A stretch of DNA of 64,000 bases from JAHFUS01 sp035689115 (GCA_035689115.1 DASSMA010000042.1:1-64000), one strand, 5' to 3'; shown: positions 36,815 through 45,203, numbered from the stretch's first letter. Program-made: numbers and translations. Notes: generated by a model from the sequence alone, not told the origin.

Positions 36815-38547
36815 CCGGGCGTCCCGGCGAAGACGGCGCGGTACCCGGCGTCCGCCCAGAGCTCGGCGTGGGCGCCCACCGCCCGGGCCCGGCCGCCGTC
36901 CAGCCACACCACCAGGTCGGCCCGTGCGGCCGTGGCCGTGCGGTGCGCCACCACCAGGCGGGTGCGGCCGCCGAGGGTGCCGGTGAGGACCTGGCCGATC
37001 CGGTGCTCGGTGGCGGTGTCGAGGTTGGCGGCCACGTCGTCGAGCACCACCAGCCGGCCGGCGTGGGCGAAGGTGCGGGCCAGCCCCAGCCGCTGGACCT
37101 CCCCGCCGGAGAGGCGGACGGCCTCCATCGCCGTGTCGTAACTGTCCGGCAGCCGGCGCACGAAGCCGTCGGCACGGGCCGCCACCGAGGCGGCGACCAC
37201 CTCGGGCCGAGACGGCCTGAACGAGCCGAACGCCACGGCGTCGGCGACCGTGTCGCCCAGCAGCGCCGGCCGCTCGAAGCCGTAGGCCACCTCCCGCCGC
37301 AGCGCCTCCCGCGACAGCTGCGGAAGGGCGACGCCGTCGAGCAGGACGGCGCCCTCGTCGGGGTCGGCCAGGCGGGCGGCCAGGGCGGCGAGCAGCGACT
37401 TGCCCGACCCGCTGCGGCCCACCACCGCCACCAACCGCCCGCCGGGCAGGTCGAGGCTGAGCCGGTCGAGCACCGCCGCGCCGCCGCGGTGCACGGTGAC
37501 GTGGCGGAATTGGAGGCGGCCGGGACCGGGAGGCAGCGCCTCGCTGCCGTAGGCGATCGCCTGGCGGTCGAGCACGCCGGCCACCCGCTCGGCCCCGGCC
37601 CGGGCCCGGACCAGCTTGGCGGAGGCGTTCCCCACGGCGCCGATCGCCGAGGCCAGGCGGACGTACTGGCTGGCGGCGAGGACGGCGCCGGGCGTGATGC
37701 GGCCGCCGGACAGCTCGACCCCGGCCACGCCGAGCACCACGACCTCGAGGAGGGGCAGCAGCAGGGCGTCCTGGGCCGCCAGCCGCACCTGGGCCCGCCA
37801 CGTGCCCATACCGAACCGGCGCAGCGCGGGGAGCGGGGCGAGGATGCGGCGTACCTCCCGATCGGACGTCCCGGCGGCGGCCACGGTGCGGGCGCCGGCG
37901 ACGGCGTCGACCAGGCGGGAGGCGATCTGGGCCTGGGCCTCGAGGTAGCCGGCGACCGCCTCGGAGGCGTCCCGCACGAAGGACCGCAGGAGCAGGGCGA
38001 GCACCGGCAGGCCGGCGAGGAAGGCGACGCACAGCCACGGGTCGATGACGGCCAGGGCCACGACGGCCCCGAGGGCGGGGGCGGCGTTGGCCAGGGCACG
38101 GATGGTGTCGGGCGCCGCCCGGCCGGCGCTGGCCGCGCCACCGACCATGCGCGCCGCCAGGTCGCCGGCCGGCGCTCGGCCCTCGGCATGGCCGGACGAG
38201 AGAAACCGTTGCAGGAGCGAGCGGCGCAGCCAGGCGGTGGCCCGGGCGGTGACCGCTCCGGTGGCCACGTCGTCGCCGGCGTCGGCGGCCGCCAGCCATG
38301 CCACGAGGACGGCGGACAGGGCCACCCACCGGGCGCCGTCGCCGGCGATCACGCCGTCCATGGCCCGCCCGAGCACGGCGGGCAGGGCCAGTTCGGCGGC
38401 GGCCATGGCGACGGAGGCGAGGGCGAGGAAGGCCAGGGAGCGCCCGCTCCGGCGCGCCGCCCGCGCCATCAGCCGCACCGCGGACGCGGCGGAACGGCCG
38501 CCGGCGTGCGGCGGCCGTTCCGTCGTCGGTGCAGCAGCAATGGCCAC
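36811..38547 (-). CDS. ABC exporter of lanthipeptide cluster (first subunit)
   Basis: A 578-residue half-transporter with six membrane helices and an ATPase domain: Walker A GRSGSGKS, signature LSGGEVQ, Walker B VVLDDVAANLD and VVAHRTA. The catalytic Glu is Asp here, as in one half of many heterodimeric exporters, which supports pairing with the next gene. It corresponds in position to RamA. GTG at 38547, three bases after the precursor stop, is the assumed start; GTG 38478 and ATG 38469 are alternatives. Confidence 0.87.
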   Translation of the reverse strand: MAIAAAPTTERPPHAGGRSAASAVRLMARAARRSGRSLAFLALASVAMAAAELALPAVLGRAMDGVIAGDGARWVALSAVLVAWLAAADAGDDVATGAVTARATAWLRRSLLQRFLSSGHAEGRAPAGDLAARMVGGAASAGRAAPDTIRALANAAPALGAVVALAVIDPWLCVAFLAGLPVLALLLRSFVRDASEAVAGYLEAQAQIASRLVDAVAGARTVAAAGTSDREVRRILAPLPALRRFGMGTWRAQVRLAAQDALLLPLLEVVVLGVAGVELSGGRITPGAVLAASQYVRLASAIGAVGNASAKLVRARAGAERVAGVLDRQAIAYGSEALPPGPGRLQFRHVTVHRGGAAVLDRLSLDLPGGRLVAVVGRSGSGKSLLAALAARLADPDEGAVLLDGVALPQLSREALRREVAYGFERPALLGDTVADAVAFGSFRPSRPEVVAASVAARADGFVRRLPDSYDTAMEAVRLSGGEVQRLGLARTFAHAGRLVVLDDVAANLDTATEHRIGQVLTGTLGGRTRLVVAHRTATAARADLVVWLDGGRARAVGAHAELWADAGYRAVFAGTPG

Positions 38548-38549
38548 GG

Positions 38550-38678
38550 CTAGCAGAGCAGCAGGCTGATGCGGCTGCTGCCACCGCCGCCGCCGGCGCA
38601 CTGCTTGCTTGCGCCGCTGTTGCGGCCGTTCTCCGTGGCTGCCTTCTCCGTCATGCCCTGAAGGTCGAGGAGTGCCAT
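38550..38678 (-). CDS. lanA: Class III lanthipeptide precursor (SapB/RamS-like)
   Basis: A 42-residue precursor. The leader starts MALLDLQ, the recognition motif shared with AmfS and related class III precursors. The core has two S-x2-S-xn-C units: Ser21/Ser24/Cys27 (n=2) and Ser35/Ser38/Cys42 (n=3), joined by five glycines. The second unit, SRISLLLC, matches SRASLLLC of SapB at seven of eight residues. LanKC should dehydrate the serines and close lanthionine or labionin rings. A perfect AAGGAGGTGA lies seven bases upstream of the ATG. The gene starts inside the 3' end of lanKC (28-base overlap). Confidence 0.9.
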   Translation of the reverse strand: MALLDLQGMTEKAATENGRNSGASKQCAGGGGGSSRISLLLC

Positions 38679-41239
38679 GTGTCGTTCACCTCCTTCCCGT
38701 CGTTGTTCGAGAGGAACGGGAGCCCGATGGGCCCGCCCTGGAGGGCGGCGCCGAGGGCGAGCAGCACGCCCGCCGTACCCGACGCCAGATCCGACGAAAG
38801 CCTGAGGAGGACTTCGCCCGGGAAGGCGAGGTGGCCGCCGTGGGGCATGGCGTGCCACCCGAGCCGGTGGACGTGCTCGACCACCCGGGGGTCGGCGGGG
38901 TCGCCGGCCAGGTGCAGCAGCAGTCCGGCCCGGCCGTAGAAGAGACCTGGCTCGATGACGAAGCCGCCGGCCGCCGTGCGGCGGATGGCCGCCGCCGCCT
39001 CGGCGAAGCGCTCGTCCGGACGGTGGCGCAGGAAGCGCTCCAGCACCATGCCGATGCCGACTGAGCCGTCGGCCACGTAGGGCATGGTGCGCCAGCCCTC
39101 GTCGACCTGGAGGGACCCGTCGGGGCGGGTCACGCAGCGGCGCAGATCCTGGGCCAGGGCGGTGGCCGCCAGGTCGAGCAGGGCGCTGTCGCCCGTGCGC
39201 TCGTAGAGATGGACGAAGAGGAGGGCCGGCCCCGACGAGCCCCGGACCAGGCCGGCCCACGGGTGGTTGCCGCCGCTCACCGCCGGCACGTCGTCCGGGC
39301 CGCCCAGGCGGTCGGCGACGGCCGTCGCCACCGACGACGCCAGCTCGGCCAGAGCGGGCTCGTCGTGGGCGGCGGCGAAGTAGGCCAGGTTCAGCCCGAT
39401 GCCGGCCAGCCCGCCGGCCAGGTCGAGGCCCATCCGGTCGAGACGGCCGGCCAGCTGGGACGCGCAGATGTCGAGGACCTTCAGGGCCTCGGCCCGGTGG
39501 CCCAGGAGGTCGAGGACGTGGGCGACGCCGTGGAGCCCGTCGTACAGGCCGAAGGCGGTTCCCGGCTGGGGGTCGAGGGCCCGCCGGATCAGCCACTGCT
39601 CGTGGTCCGGGTAGCGGCCGGCGCCGGTGACGGCCAGGGCGTAGAGCACGCCGGCCGCCCCGTAGGCCAGGTTGAGGCCGCCGGAGCGGAACTGGCGGAT
39701 GTCGCCGGGGAAGAGGCGGTCGTCGCGCTGCGGGGTGGCCGAGGCGAGGATGGCGGCGGCCATCGAGTCGCGCGCCTCCTCCCACCCGCCGGCGTCGGCT
39801 CGCAGGGACTCCCACACCGGCGCCATCGGCGGCCGGTCGCCGGCGATGGTGGCCGCTGCCTCCTCCAGCCAGCCGTCCGGCACCGGGAAGAGCCGGGCCG
39901 CCTCGGCGGCCACGTGACGCGCCTTGGCCCGGTCGAGGGCGAACATGTTGGTGAGGGGCAGGAACAGGTGGAGCCGCAGGCAGGCCAGGGCGTAGCGGTC
40001 GCCGGCCGCGGCGGTGCACCCGGCCGGCGGGGCGAACCCGGGGTCGCCGAGGGTCAGCGGGCGGGTGTCGTCGACGCCGGTGGCGACCTCGAAGTCGACC
40101 AGCGCGACCGAGCCGTCGGGGCGCAGGAGGAGGTTGTTCGGGTGGAGGTCGCCGATGGCCACCCCCCGTCCGTGCACGGCTGCCACCGCCGCCTCCACCG
40201 CGCCGGCGGCCGCCAGCGCCCACTCGGTGTAGCTCGCGAGTGCGGCGGGATCGGTCTCGTGGGTGAGCAAGGGGTAGCGGGCCACGATCTCGTCGCTCAG
40301 CGAGCGACCCTCGATGCGCTCGAGGACGAGGAAGCGGTGGCCGGCGAGGGTGAAGGCGTCGCGGACGGCCGGAACGACGTCGAGGCCGGCCAGGCGGCCC
40401 AGGACCTCCTCCTCCCGCCCGAGCCTTGTCACCGCATCGTTGCGGCCGCCGTCCAGCCCGGCGTGGGGACGGGCCTCCTTCAGCACCACCCGCTCGCCCG
40501 TGCCGCGGACGGTGCCGGCGTAGCACCCGCCGCCGTTGGAGAAGTGCAGGGCCTCGTCGATGTCGTAGGGCAGCTCGGCGATGGTGGCGGCCGCCCGGGC
40601 GGCCAGGTGGGGCTCCAGGAAGGCGGGGAGCGTGACCCAGTCGGGCGGGCTGAACGTGGGGCCCCGGTGGTCGGGCACCAGCACCCCGGCGGCGTCCTCG
40701 ATGGCCGGCACCACGGCACCGTCGGGGCCCGGGCACCAGCGGTCGGCGAAGCCGCCGTAGCGCACGTACAGCGGTCCCTCGCCGCACCGCAGGTCGCTCA
40801 GGATGTAGGGGCCGGGCTCGCCCTCGAGCAGGGAGCCCAGCTCGGCGACGATGGTCTCCAGCTGCTTCTCGCCCGACGGGTAGATCGTCACGAACTTCCC
40901 GCTGGCGGCCCGGTTGGCGTGCTTGGCGTTGCGCAGGAGCAGGCACTGGGCGCTGCGCACGAACTTGAACGGGATGCGGCGGGGCGTGCAGTACGCCAGC
41001 ACGGTGTCGAGCACGCGGTCGGCATTGTCGAGGCACGCCGACACATGGACCTTCCAGCCCTGGGGTGGCACGTCGGCGCCCTCCGGCCACCACATCAGCC
41101 AGTCGCCGGTGGTGGACTCCACCCAGCCCTCAGGCAGGCGGGCAGCGGCGGCGAAGTCGACGTCGTCGCCCCGCGTGACCGTGTAGTCGTCGTAGAAGAC
41201 GGGGTCGGCAAGGCAGTATTCCGCGTAATCGTCGTTCAC
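38651..41239 (-). CDS. lanKC: Class III lanthionine synthetase LanKC
   Basis: An 862-residue three-domain enzyme like RamC/LabKC: N-terminal phosphoserine-lyase-like region (about 1-210), Ser/Thr-kinase domain (about 220-450; Lys254 in VVLKEARP, catalytic GDLHPNNLLL with Asp364, VDFEVAT in place of DFG) and a C-terminal LanC-like cyclase domain (GLYDGLHGVAHVL, GGLAGIGLNLAYF). The zinc-binding Cys-Cys-His set of class I/II cyclases is absent, as is usual for class III. GTG at 41239 follows AAAGGAGG by eight bases. The gene order lanKC-lanA-ABC-ABC equals ramCSAB. Confidence 0.95.
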   Translation of the reverse strand: MNDDYAEYCLADPVFYDDYTVTRGDDVDFAAAARLPEGWVESTTGDWLMWWPEGADVPPQGWKVHVSACLDNADRVLDTVLAYCTPRRIPFKFVRSAQCLLLRNAKHANRAASGKFVTIYPSGEKQLETIVAELGSLLEGEPGPYILSDLRCGEGPLYVRYGGFADRWCPGPDGAVVPAIEDAAGVLVPDHRGPTFSPPDWVTLPAFLEPHLAARAAATIAELPYDIDEALHFSNGGGCYAGTVRGTGERVVLKEARPHAGLDGGRNDAVTRLGREEEVLGRLAGLDVVPAVRDAFTLAGHRFLVLERIEGRSLSDEIVARYPLLTHETDPAALASYTEWALAAAGAVEAAVAAVHGRGVAIGDLHPNNLLLRPDGSVALVDFEVATGVDDTRPLTLGDPGFAPPAGCTAAAGDRYALACLRLHLFLPLTNMFALDRAKARHVAAEAARLFPVPDGWLEEAAATIAGDRPPMAPVWESLRADAGGWEEARDSMAAAILASATPQRDDRLFPGDIRQFRSGGLNLAYGAAGVLYALAVTGAGRYPDHEQWLIRRALDPQPGTAFGLYDGLHGVAHVLDLLGHRAEALKVLDICASQLAGRLDRMGLDLAGGLAGIGLNLAYFAAAHDEPALAELASSVATAVADRLGGPDDVPAVSGGNHPWAGLVRGSSGPALLFVHLYERTGDSALLDLAATALAQDLRRCVTRPDGSLQVDEGWRTMPYVADGSVGIGMVLERFLRHRPDERFAEAAAAIRRTAAGGFVIEPGLFYGRAGLLLHLAGDPADPRVVEHVHRLGWHAMPHGGHLAFPGEVLLRLSSDLASGTAGVLLALGAALQGGPIGLPFLSNNDGKEVNDTWHSSTFRA
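38686..38695 (-). promoter_or_regulatory. Full-length Shine-Dalgarno of precursor gene
   Basis: AAGGAGGTGA, fully complementary to the 16S tail, lies within the last codons of lanKC and seven bases before the precursor ATG. It should give far more precursor than enzyme from the same mRNA. Confidence 0.85.
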
Positions 41240-41571
41240 CCGCGTCTCCTCCTTTGAGCGCGGGCAGGCGGCATTCGCCGCTCCGCCTGGAAGAACCTGG
41301 TATCCGCCACCAGGACCGGCCGCCGCCGGCCAACCCTGTCTACCCAGAATGCGACCGGCCCGAAACGCGGCAAATGGAGGAAATGAATGGCAAGGGTGGC
41401 AGAGAATCAGATATGTCCGATTCACCGGTTTGCGGGAAGACCCGTCACGTCTGGATCACCGCCCGCCCGGCGGGCGCAAGAATCTTGGCGCCGGCTGTCG
41501 ATTCCGGCCGCCCCCGTTCGTCGTCAGGGGTGAGAGGCCGGCACCGAGCCGGCCGGGGAAGGGGAGGAACG
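41240..41571. other. Divergent gap between lanKC and YCII gene
   Basis: This 332-base region must hold the promoters of the lanthipeptide operon (minus) and of the YCII-sigma operon (plus). Ribosome sites lie at each end. A possible minus promoter is TTTCGG-17-TAGACA (weak). A short stem CAGGCGG/CCGCCTG lies at 41265-41289. The frame of the YCII gene stays open upstream but lacks a likely start there. I see no second precursor peptide. Confidence 0.55.
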
Positions 41572-41919
41572 ATGACCCAGTACATGCTTTCCGTCTATAT
41601 GGTCGACGGTGAGCCGATCGACGACATCGAGCAGGTCTACAAGGACGTCGACGCCCTGAACAACGAGATCAAGGACCAGGGCGCCTGGGTGTTCGCCGGC
41701 GGCCTCCACCCGGCCACCACCGCCACCGTCGTGCACGCCCGCGGCGGCGAGGTCACCACCACCGACGGCCCGTTCGCGGAGACCAAGGAGCAGCTGGGCG
41801 GCTTCTGGGTCATCAGCGCCCCCGACCTCGACGCCGCCCTGGAGTGGGCGCGCAAGGCCACCGTGGCCTGCCGGGGAGCGGTGGAGGTGCGCCCCTTCCA
41901 GGATGACCCCGAGTCCTGA
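41572..41919 (+). CDS. YCII-related (DGPF) protein
   Basis: A 115-residue protein of the YCII superfamily with the signature TTDGPFAETKEQLGGF. Such DGPF proteins are regular partners of ECF sigma factors of the ECF42 group; their activity is not known. The ATG follows GGGGAGGAACG. The stop overlaps the sigma-factor start as TGATG, so the two are translationally coupled. Confidence 0.92.
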   Translation: MTQYMLSVYMVDGEPIDDIEQVYKDVDALNNEIKDQGAWVFAGGLHPATTATVVHARGGEVTTTDGPFAETKEQLGGFWVISAPDLDAALEWARKATVACRGAVEVRPFQDDPES

Positions 41920-43151
41920 TGCCGGCTGGCCCCGACGTCGGTGCCGTGTTCCGGCAGGAGTCGGGCCGGGCCGTGGCCACCCTGGTCCGCCTCTTCGGCG
42001 ACATCGACCTCGCCGAAGAGGCGGTGCAGGAGGCCTTCGCCATCGCCCTCGAGCGGTGGCCGGCGGCCGGCCTGCCCCCGAACCCGGGTGCGTGGATCAC
42101 CACAACGGCCCGCAACCGGGCGATCGACCGGCTCCGCCGGGAGTCCTCCCGCCACGACCGTCACGTCAAAGCCACGCTGCTGCAAGGCGGCGACGACCCC
42201 CCGGAGGAGGTGGGACCGGTGCAGGACGACCGGCTGCGCCTGATCTTCACCTGCTGCCACCCGGCCCTGGCCCCCAACGCCCAGGTGGCGCTCACCCTGC
42301 GCCTGCTGGGTGGGTTGCAGACCCCCGAGATCGCGCGGGCCTTCCTCGTGCCCGAGGACACCATGGCCCAGCGCCTGGTGCGGGCCAAGGCCAAGATCCG
42401 GGCCGCCAACATCCCCTATCGCGTCCCCCGCGACGCCGAGCTGCCCGACCGGCTGCGCCCGGTGCTCGCCGTGCTGTACCTGATCTTCAACGAGGGCTAC
42501 GCGGCCACGGCGGGCGACGATCTGGTGCGCGGGGAGCTGTGTGCCGAGGCCATCCGCCTGGCGCGGCTGCTGCTCAGCCTGATGCCCGACGAACCGGAGG
42601 TCGCCGGCCTGCTCGCCCTCATGCTGTTGAGCGAGTCCCGGCGGGCGGCCCGCACGGGACCCGACGGCGCCCTCGTGCTCCTCCCCGACCAGGACCGGTC
42701 GCTCTGGGACCGCGCCCTCGTCGCCGAGGGCCAGGCCATCGTCCGGGCCTGCCTGCACCGCAACCAACCCGGTCCGTACCAGATCCAGGCCGCCATCCAC
42801 GCCGTCCACAGCGACGCCCCCACCGCGGCCGCCACCGACTGGGCCCAGATCGTCGCCCTCTACGACCAGCTGCTGGCCTTCGCGCCCACGGCCGTCGTCC
42901 GCCTCAACCGGGCGGTGGCCGTGGCCGAGGTCGCCGGCCCCGCCGCCGGCCTGGAGGAGGTCGACGCCCTGGCCGGAGATTTGGGTCGTTACCACCACTT
43001 CCACGCCACCCGCGCCGACCTCCTGCGCCGGCTGGACCGCCCCGCCGAGGCGGCCGAGGCCTACGACGCCGCCCTCGCCCTGGCCGCCAACGCCGCCGAG
43101 CGCGACCTCCTGGCCCGCCGGCGGGCCGCCCTGCCACTCCCGAGGAAATAG
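41919..43151 (+). CDS. ECF-type sigma factor with C-terminal extension (ECF42-like)
   Basis: A 410-residue sigma factor: region 2 (VATLVRLFGDIDLAEEAVQEAF, ARNRAIDRLRRE), region 4 (LRLLGGLQTPEIARAFLVPEDTMAQRLVRAK) and a ~230-residue helical C-terminal domain (FNEGYAAT..) found in ECF41/42-like factors with no anti-sigma. Coupling to the DGPF protein supports the ECF42 label. The C-terminal part is thought to tune activity in place of an anti-sigma factor. The stop codon lies within a bidirectional terminator stem. Confidence 0.93.
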   Translation: MPAGPDVGAVFRQESGRAVATLVRLFGDIDLAEEAVQEAFAIALERWPAAGLPPNPGAWITTTARNRAIDRLRRESSRHDRHVKATLLQGGDDPPEEVGPVQDDRLRLIFTCCHPALAPNAQVALTLRLLGGLQTPEIARAFLVPEDTMAQRLVRAKAKIRAANIPYRVPRDAELPDRLRPVLAVLYLIFNEGYAATAGDDLVRGELCAEAIRLARLLLSLMPDEPEVAGLLALMLLSESRRAARTGPDGALVLLPDQDRSLWDRALVAEGQAIVRACLHRNQPGPYQIQAAIHAVHSDAPTAAATDWAQIVALYDQLLAFAPTAVVRLNRAVAVAEVAGPAAGLEEVDALAGDLGRYHHFHATRADLLRRLDRPAEAAEAYDAALALAANAAERDLLARRRAALPLPRK

Positions 43152-43186
43152 GCCACCGTTCCGGTGGCCTATTTCCTCGGGAGTGG
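43134..43186. terminator. Bidirectional terminator, 25-bp perfect stem
   Basis: The arms (43134-43158 and 43162-43186) are exact reverse complements around a TTC loop and include the sigma-factor stop codon. It separates two convergent genes (stops at 43151 and 43192), so it should end transcription from both sides, without a T-run. Confidence 0.88.
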
Positions 43187-43191
43187 GCGGG

Positions 43192-43608
43192 TCAGCCGGT
43201 GGTGGTGGTGATGCGGCGGCCGGTGACCCGGGTGGGGACGATCCGCACCCAGTGGAGGGGGCCGCTGCTGCGCCAGAGCACGTCGCGGAGCGCCGCCAGC
43301 CGGCGGATGTCGTCCGGGTGGGTCAGCTCCTCGGCCCGCCCCACCACCAGGACGCTCCAGCCGCCGTGCTCGTCGAGGCCGTCGACCTCGAAGGACACGT
43401 ACGGCCAGTCCAGGGCGCCGTGCAGCTTGGTGCCGGCATTAGTGGGGAAGACCACCACGCCGTTCTCCAGGTCGTAGACGTGGTTGACGGGGTAGATCTC
43501 GGGCCGGCCATCGACGACCACGCCGAGCCGTCCGAGCAGCGAGTTGACGAGCAGCTTCTCGCACTCCTCGGGCGAGATCTCGATCTGCCAGGTCCGCATG
43601 GTCCGCAT
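43192..43608 (-). CDS. Pyridoxamine 5'-phosphate oxidase-fold protein
   Basis: A 138-residue split-barrel flavin-binding protein: ECEKLLVNSLLGRLGVVVDGRPEIYPVNHVYD and the following VVFPT.AGTKLHGAL fit the PNPOx-like family (shown in part). Related small proteins bind F420, FMN or heme. AGGAGG precedes the ATG at 43608. A DosR-box-like site lies 60 bases upstream (43668-43681), suggesting induction by low oxygen or nitric oxide. Confidence 0.88.
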   Translation of the reverse strand: MRTMRTWQIEISPEECEKLLVNSLLGRLGVVVDGRPEIYPVNHVYDLENGVVVFPTNAGTKLHGALDWPYVSFEVDGLDEHGGWSVLVVGRAEELTHPDDIRRLAALRDVLWRSSGPLHWVRIVPTRVTGRRITTTTG

Positions 43609-43667
43609 CGGGTCGCTCCTCCTACGTGCGCACCACCAGTGTCCGGGGCCGGCGGGCCGGTTCGGAA

Positions 43668-43681
43668 GGGCCGAAGGTCCC
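43668..43681 (-). promoter_or_regulatory. DosR-box-like site
   Basis: Minus strand GGGACCTTCGGCCC, the exact consensus of this window, 60 bases upstream of the PNPOx-like gene start. Confidence 0.65.
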
Positions 43682-43687
43682 GAGCCT

Positions 43688-45097
43688 TCAGGCCGCCCGG
43701 GGACCGTTGCGGCGGCCGGGCCGTTCGGCGAACCTGGTCAGGACCACCGCCATCGCCAGGATGAGACAGCCGGAAACGAGCAGGAGCAGGGGCACCCGGC
43801 CCTCACCCGGGAAGTACCGCCCGATCGCCCACGGCACGTACACCAGCAGCCCCAGCGACCCGAAGACGGAGAACGGCACCCGCCCGGGCCGCATGCCGGA
43901 GGCGACCAGCCCGAGCGCGGTCGCGATGCCGAAGGCGGGCGCCAAGTCGGGCCACTGGGCGGCCGTGACGGCGGGGCCGCCGAGCACCGCGAGCGCCCCG
44001 AGCAGCTCGGCAGCCAGGGGGACCCGGACGAGGCGCCGGTCGCCGACGACCAGCAGGCCGATCCCCACGGCCCACACGGCGACGCCGGTGGGGCCGCCGG
44101 CGTGGCTGGCGAAGTACCCGACAGCGGACAGCGCCCCTTCGAAGAGGGCCACGGCGCCGACGGCGCCGAAGACCGCCTCCTCGCCCCGGGTGCGCGCCAG
44201 CGGCGGCACGAACGACAGCGCCAGGAGGCCGAAGGCCGTGACCACGACGAAGGGCAGACCGATCCCCGGCCAGGTGCCGGCCACGAAGGCGGCGCCGGCG
44301 AACAGGAAGGCGGCCCCGATGCCCTCGGTGAGCAGGGGCCGGAGCGTGCGGTGGCCGTACCCGGCCGCCACCCACGCCGCGCCGACGGCCCAGAGCGCCG
44401 GCCCGGCGGCCCCGGGCGTCCCGAACAGGGCGGCGGCGGCCGCGCCGGCCGCCACCGCGATGCCGCCGAGCGCGGTGGCCTGCTGGACGGGCCGGTCCCG
44501 CAGCCGCCACAGAGCCAGGCTTTCCCCGGCTGCTGCGAGCGCGCACGCCAGGGTCACGGTGGCGGGGGAATCGGCACCGACCAGATCGACGGCGACGACG
44601 CCGGCGAGCACGGCGGCGGCGGCCGTCGAACCGAGCCAGAGGAACCAGCGCAGCCTGGCCAAAGCGGCGTCGGCCGCCTCGTGCACCAGGGCGCCGGCCG
44701 CGAACAACCCCAGAGCGGCCGAGGCGCTCAACACCAGGCGGGCGGCGGTGGAGGCGTCGGACCAGGAACGGGCGACCACCAGCACCAGCCCGAGGACGGC
44801 GAGCATCCCGCCGAGGTAGCCGAGGGCCTCGCCGACAGCCGGCACGCGCGACCCGCGCGCGGGACGGGGACGAGCCACCGGCCGGGCTGCCTCCCATGCC
44901 CGGATGCGCTCGGCCTGCTCGCCGTCGACGAGGCCGGCGGCCACCCAGCCCGCCAGGCGCTCGTCCAGGGTGATGGAGGCGGGGGCCACCGCCCGGCCGC
45001 CGTCCGGCGGCGCCGACGGCCAAGCCCGGTGGCGGCGGGCCGACAGGACGACGGCGACCACCAGCGCCACGAGGACCAGCGGTCCCAACCCGAGCAC
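43688..45097 (-). CDS. DUF2157-like polytopic membrane protein
   Basis: A 469-residue membrane protein with one N-terminal helix, a soluble segment containing LDERLAGWVAAGLVDGEQAERIRAWEA (the DUF2157-like start) and then about a dozen hydrophobic helices. Function unknown. The GTG at 45097 follows AAGGAG. A DosR-box-like site (45155-45168) lies 58 bases upstream and is shared with the divergent PRPP synthetase gene. Confidence 0.8.
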   Translation of the reverse strand: MLGLGPLVLVALVVAVVLSARRHRAWPSAPPDGGRAVAPASITLDERLAGWVAAGLVDGEQAERIRAWEAARPVARPRPARGSRVPAVGEALGYLGGMLAVLGLVLVVARSWSDASTAARLVLSASAALGLFAAGALVHEAADAALARLRWFLWLGSTAAAAVLAGVVAVDLVGADSPATVTLACALAAAGESLALWRLRDRPVQQATALGGIAVAAGAAAAALFGTPGAAGPALWAVGAAWVAAGYGHRTLRPLLTEGIGAAFLFAGAAFVAGTWPGIGLPFVVVTAFGLLALSFVPPLARTRGEEAVFGAVGAVALFEGALSAVGYFASHAGGPTGVAVWAVGIGLLVVGDRRLVRVPLAAELLGALAVLGGPAVTAAQWPDLAPAFGIATALGLVASGMRPGRVPFSVFGSLGLLVYVPWAIGRYFPGEGRVPLLLLVSGCLILAMAVVLTRFAERPGRRNGPRAA

Positions 45098-45154
45098 GTG
45101 GCGCTCCTTTCGACCTTCTGTCCCAGGGTGCGGCACGCCGCCACGGCTCCGGAA

Positions 45155-45168
45155 GGGCCGAAGGTCCC
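45155..45168. promoter_or_regulatory. DosR-box-like site, divergent
   Basis: GGGACCTTCGGCCC on the minus strand, identical to the site at 43668. It lies between the membrane-protein gene and prs, about 43 bases before the predicted prs start point, a distance suited to activation. Confidence 0.65.
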
Positions 45169-45197
45169 GAGCCGGTGCGGCGGGCGCCGGGCGGGCG

Positions 45198-45203
45198 TAG
45201 CGT
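45198..45203 (+). promoter_or_regulatory. prs -10 element
   Basis: TAGCGT followed by seven bases and the ATG at 45211; no -35 of note (GTGCGG), as expected for an activator-dependent promoter. A leaderless mRNA is predicted. Confidence 0.55.

Noticed and set aside
38651..41239. LanKC as a class II (LanM) or class IV (LanL) enzyme
   Set aside because: The N-terminal region and kinase motifs fit class III, and the cyclase domain lacks the zinc-binding Cys-Cys-His set needed for LanM and LanL.
41254..41571. Upstream extension of the YCII gene, or a second precursor peptide in this gap
   Set aside because: The frame is open but low in coding character; GGGGAGGAACG directly precedes the ATG at 41572. 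No LLDLQ leader or S-x2-S-xn-C motif was found in either strand here.
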